A DNA stretch of 8,397 bases. It comes from Chryseobacterium sp. GTDB taxonomy: Bacteria; Bacteroidota; Bacteroidia; Flavobacteriales; Weeksellaceae. The position numbers were made by a program, and so were the translations under genes. Of the stretch, positions 6,193 to 8,397 are shown piece after piece (the first letter of the stretch is position 1; every line of letters starts with the position of its first letter). Where the stretch lies: positions 1 through 8,397 of the forward strand of contig JASLCD010000290.1 in assembly GCA_030146295.1 (NCBI GenBank), read 5' to 3'. The notes under the pieces are model-generated. The model searched no databases. It saw nothing but the letters and a program-made list of their open reading frames with translations, and was not told the DNA's origin.

Positions 6193-6977
6193 TACGATGC
6201 GGATTTGGTTTTGGAGGTATTCAGGCTGGCTTTGAGCTGTGCCATGAGGTCAATCACTTTGCCTTCTTTTGCAGGCTGTACTTTTTTCGTTTTTATATTT
6301 TTACCTTTTGCCTTCTGTTTAATGATCTTCATCAATGCATCAGAATAAGTGTCTTTGTACATAGCAGGGTCAAAATCCTGTGAAAGCTGTTCAATAAGAT
6401 TGACTGCCATTTTGAGTTCTGCCGGTTTGGGAGCTTTTGAAGCCGGTATTTTTAAATCTTTATAATCCCTTATTTCCTGATCAAACCTCAGCCGGTTGAG
6501 CACGAGAATGTCTTTTTTGTAAGGCCGGATCATCCCAATGGCTTCTGTATCGCGAAGTACGAAGGTCCCAATGCCAACCATTTTAGTCTGCTCAAGAGCT
6601 TTTAGTAAAAGTCTGTAGGCACTTTCACCATTTTTCTGGGGTTCCAGATAATAGGGATTTTCAAAATAGACACTGTCTACCTCCACTTCTTTAACGAACT
6701 GGTCGATAGAAAGTATTTTTGTTTTTTCAGGGCTTGCAGCTTCGTAATCTTCCTCATCAAGAACGATATACTTTTCGTCCATGAGATAACCTTTGACGAT
6801 GTTTTCCCATTTTACTTCTTTCCCCGTATTTTCGTTGACTCTTTTGAAACGTATATTGGAAAAATCAGATTTGTCGAGCATGTCGAGATCCAGTTTTGTG
6901 GTTTCCGTTGCAGAGTAAATTTTAACGGGAATGTTGACTAAACCAAAGCCAATGGCACCGTTCCAAATTGCTTTCAT
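6192..6977 (-). CDS. ku: Ku, DNA end-binding protein of NHEJ
   Basis: Bacterial Ku forms a homodimeric ring on double-strand DNA ends and recruits LigD. The 261 residues are a normal bacterial length. The N-terminal signature is clear: IWNGAIGFGLVNIPVKIYSA (4-23). It is followed by FKRVNENTGKEVKWENIVKGY (44-64), FENPYYLEP (105-113), YRLLLKALEQT (121-131), TFVLRDTEAIGMIRP (138-152) and the segment around 195-230 ending in KGK. The tail (about 225-261) is Lys-rich and contains VIDLMAQLKASL, as in other short bacterial Ku proteins. The ATG at 6977 starts exactly at the family signature. The gene is first in a Ku-LigD unit, overlapping the PE frame by one base. A perfect palindrome sits immediately upstream, but no TAnnTTTG box is visible in the 60-base gap. 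Confidence 0.96.
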   Translation of the reverse strand: MKAIWNGAIGFGLVNIPVKIYSATETTKLDLDMLDKSDFSNIRFKRVNENTGKEVKWENIVKGYLMDEKYIVLDEEDYEAASPEKTKILSIDQFVKEVEVDSVYFENPYYLEPQKNGESAYRLLLKALEQTKMVGIGTFVLRDTEAIGMIRPYKKDILVLNRLRFDQEIRDYKDLKIPASKAPKPAELKMAVNLIEQLSQDFDPAMYKDTYSDALMKIIKQKAKGKNIKTKKVQPAKEGKVIDLMAQLKASLNTSKTKSAS

Positions 6978-6979
6978 TG

Positions 6980-6998
6980 TCTTACGTTTTGCGTAAGA
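6980..6998 (-). promoter_or_regulatory. palindrome just upstream of ku (possible operator or leader hairpin)
   Basis: TCTTACG and CGTAAGA form perfect 7-base arms around a 5-base centre, ending two bases before the ku ATG. As DNA it looks like a repressor site; as RNA it would be a small hairpin that could hide the start codon region. There is no T-run, so it is not an intrinsic terminator for the gene upstream. Confidence 0.45.
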
Positions 6999-7037
6999 GT
7001 GTGCAATGATTGTGCCGTTGAAAATGAAAATTAATAA

Positions 7038-7580
7038 TTAAATTGCTTTGAAATGTGATTTATTCTTAAGGTAATCGATAGTTTTGTTGAAATTTTCTTC
7101 GTCGATATTTTCTTTGTCTAAAATGAAATTCAGAAATGAAGAAGCTGTAATGTAAAGATATTGATCGTCTAAAATACAATAGGTAATAGTCTCCCAATTA
7201 AATTTAAAATCAGATTTATAGTTTTTGAACCTGAAATAAGTTGGAGTAAATTCCCAAATCACATCTTTTGAATTTGTTGTAAGATCTTTAATTTCCTTAT
7301 CAAGTAAAGTATTTAATTTCTCTTTCTGCTTTCTATATATTGATCGATAATTGATAAATATTGAAATGTACATTAAGCCCAATCCTGCAAAAAAATAACC
7401 GAAATATTCTTTATAAAACAACATGAAACCCGCCAACAGAAGAAAAAAAATAGTCCAATAAAGGTTTTTATTGTTTTTTTTCAAATTGTTTTCCCAGATT
7501 CTTTTGAATTCGTATTGATTGATTTGCTTTAAAATTTGTTCTGAATTGGGAGTGTTGTAAGTCAGAATTTCTTCGGTCAT
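7038..7580 (-). CDS. YcxB-like membrane protein (copy 2)
   Basis: The 180-residue protein has an N-terminal cytoplasmic stretch (1-39), two hydrophobic segments (about 40-55 and 61-76) and a charged linker. A beta-rich C-terminal domain follows: VIWEFTPTYFRFKN, FNWETITYCILDDQYLYI, FLNFILD. It matches copy 1 (3066-3611) in length, layout and local sequence. Compare EIKDLT with QIDDLT, WETITYCILDDQYLYI with WEKTTYKIVDQYLILN, and NFILD with SFILT. YcxB-like proteins have no established function. The ATG follows the aspS terminator by about 14 bases, so it has little room for its own promoter; it may depend on read-through or on a promoter inside the aspS end. It ends 60 bases before ku on the same strand. 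Confidence 0.75.
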   Translation of the reverse strand: MTEEILTYNTPNSEQILKQINQYEFKRIWENNLKKNNKNLYWTIFFLLLAGFMLFYKEYFGYFFAGLGLMYISIFINYRSIYRKQKEKLNTLLDKEIKDLTTNSKDVIWEFTPTYFRFKNYKSDFKFNWETITYCILDDQYLYITASSFLNFILDKENIDEENFNKTIDYLKNKSHFKAI

Positions 7581-7594
7581 GATTTAATTTAAAT

Positions 7595-7623
7595 AAAAAA
7601 AGCGGAGATTTTTTCTCCGCTTT
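7595..7623 (-). terminator. intrinsic terminator after aspS
   Basis: On the - strand AAAGCGGAGA (7623-7614) pairs with TCTCCGCTTT (7608-7599) over ten base pairs with a 5-base loop. The stem is followed by a T-run (7601-7595). It begins four bases after the aspS stop and ends just before the YcxB-like copy 2 start. Confidence 0.88.
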
Positions 7624-7627
7624 AAAT

Positions 7628-8397
7628 TTATGCTTTTAAATTTAATTTCAATTCCAATTCATCGAGTTGTTCATCAGCGATTGCAGCCGGAGCATCGATC
7701 ATCACATCACGTCCTGAGTTATTCTTAGGGAAAGCGATATAATCTCTGATCACCTCGTTTCCGTCAAGAATTGCTACCAAACGGTCAAAACCAAAAGCCA
7801 AACCACCGTGAGGCGGCGCTCCGTATTTGAAAGCGTTCATTAAGAACCCGAACTGAGCTTCTGCTTCTTCTTTCGAGAATCCTAACAAGTCAAACATTCT
7901 TGACTGTAAATCTTTATCGAAAATTCTGATCGAACCACCGCCGATTTCGTTTCCGTTCAACACCATATCGTAAGCGTTGGCTCTTGCTTTTCCCGGATCA
8001 GTTTCCAATAAATGAATATCTTCGGGCTTTGGAGAGGTGAAAGGGTGGTGCATGGCGTGGTAACGTCCACTTTCTTCATCAAATTCCAATAACGGGAAAT
8101 CAACAACCCAAAGTGGAGCGAAAACGTCGCCTTTTCTTAATCCTAAACGGTTTCCAAGCTCCATTCTCAACGCCGAAAGCTGAGTTCTTACTTTGTGTTC
8201 GTTTCCTGAAAGAATTAACATTAAATCGCCTTCTTTCGCGCCAAATTTCTCGATGATTTTTGATAAATCTTCCTCGTTGTAGAATTTATTGACAGAAGAA
8301 GTTTTTACACCATCATTCTGGAATTTAGCCCAAACCATTCCTGAAGCTCCGATTTGAGGTCTTTTGACCCAATCCACAAGCTCGTCGATTTGCTTTC
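7628..8397 (-). CDS. aspS: aspartate--tRNA ligase, C-terminal part (cut by window edge)
   Basis: AspRS, a class II aminoacyl-tRNA synthetase, charges tRNA-Asp with aspartate in the cytoplasm. About 255 C-terminal residues are present; the N-terminal anticodon-binding OB fold and motifs 1-2 lie beyond the right edge. Reading in, the window contains the end of the bacterial GAD insertion (GAKEGDLMLILSG, ALRMELGNRLGL). The catalytic core then returns with PLWVVDFPLLEFD, HHPFTSPKPED and YDMVLNGNEIGGGSIRI. Motif 3 is GGLAFGFDRLVAIL with its ATP-binding arginine, and the C-terminal end reads YIAFPKNNSGRDVMIDAPA. The frame runs open through the edge, so an in-frame GTG at 8377 is only an internal valine. 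An intrinsic terminator follows the stop directly. Confidence 0.97.
   Translation of the reverse strand, partial: KQIDELVDWVKRPQIGASGMVWAKFQNDGVKTSSVNKFYNEEDLSKIIEKFGAKEGDLMLILSGNEHKVRTQLSALRMELGNRLGLRKGDVFAPLWVVDFPLLEFDEESGRYHAMHHPFTSPKPEDIHLLETDPGKARANAYDMVLNGNEIGGGSIRIFDKDLQSRMFDLLGFSKEEAEAQFGFLMNAFKYGAPPHGGLAFGFDRLVAILDGNEVIRDYIAFPKNNSGRDVMIDAPAAIADEQLDELELKLNLKA

Noticed and set aside
8375..8377. GTG as a start codon for a short aspS
   Set aside because: The frame stays open to the window edge and reads normal AspRS sequence, so the GTG is an internal valine.
1..8397. CRISPR array, insertion sequence, tRNA or rRNA genes, or phage genes
   Set aside because: No regularly spaced repeats, transposase motifs, cloverleaf-like sequence or phage protein motifs were seen on either strand.

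Overview
The window looks like chromosomal DNA from a member of the Bacteroidota, most likely a Flavobacteriia/Weeksellaceae organism of the Chryseobacterium type. The reasons are AT-rich DNA, A-rich leaders without Shine-Dalgarno sequences, promoter -7 boxes of the TAnnTTTG type, and proteins that read as flavobacterial (DUF1573 lipoprotein, YajC, YcxB-like membrane proteins, LigD in the PE-LIG-POL order). The genus is an inference from gene content and style, not from a search.

Left part, + strand (1-2990): a DUF1573 lipoprotein and yajC form a tight two-gene unit closed by a very strong intrinsic terminator (932-973). A short-chain dehydrogenase follows with its own promoter, placed so close to the ATG that the mRNA is probably leaderless. 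A 307-base gap with nested inverted repeats and no convincing ORF comes next. Then comes an MscS-type mechanosensitive channel that ends in an intrinsic terminator, convergent with the genes to its right.

Right part, - strand (3066-8397, transcribed right to left): the C-terminal half of aspS (cut by the window edge) and its terminator, a YcxB-like membrane protein, Ku, LigD, and a second YcxB-like membrane protein. Ku and LigD make up the bacterial non-homologous end-joining (NHEJ) system. Ku binds broken DNA ends, and LigD processes (phosphoesterase), fills (polymerase) and seals (ligase) them. Ku and the first LigD frame overlap by one base (TAATG).

The most notable point is that LigD is not one open frame here. 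The phosphoesterase (PE) domain ends at 5587, and the ligase-polymerase part lies in the -1 frame relative to it. The ligase frame is open, with a plausible LigD linker, far upstream of its first ATG. One extra A in a run of nine (5619-5627), or a -1 slip there or at a dnaX-type heptamer (5596-5602), would give a single 849-residue PE-LIG-POL LigD. This could be a homopolymer sequencing error, a recent frameshift mutation, a phase-variable tract, or recoding by ribosomal or transcriptional slippage. The sequence alone cannot decide. Two related YcxB-like genes bracket the Ku-LigD pair.
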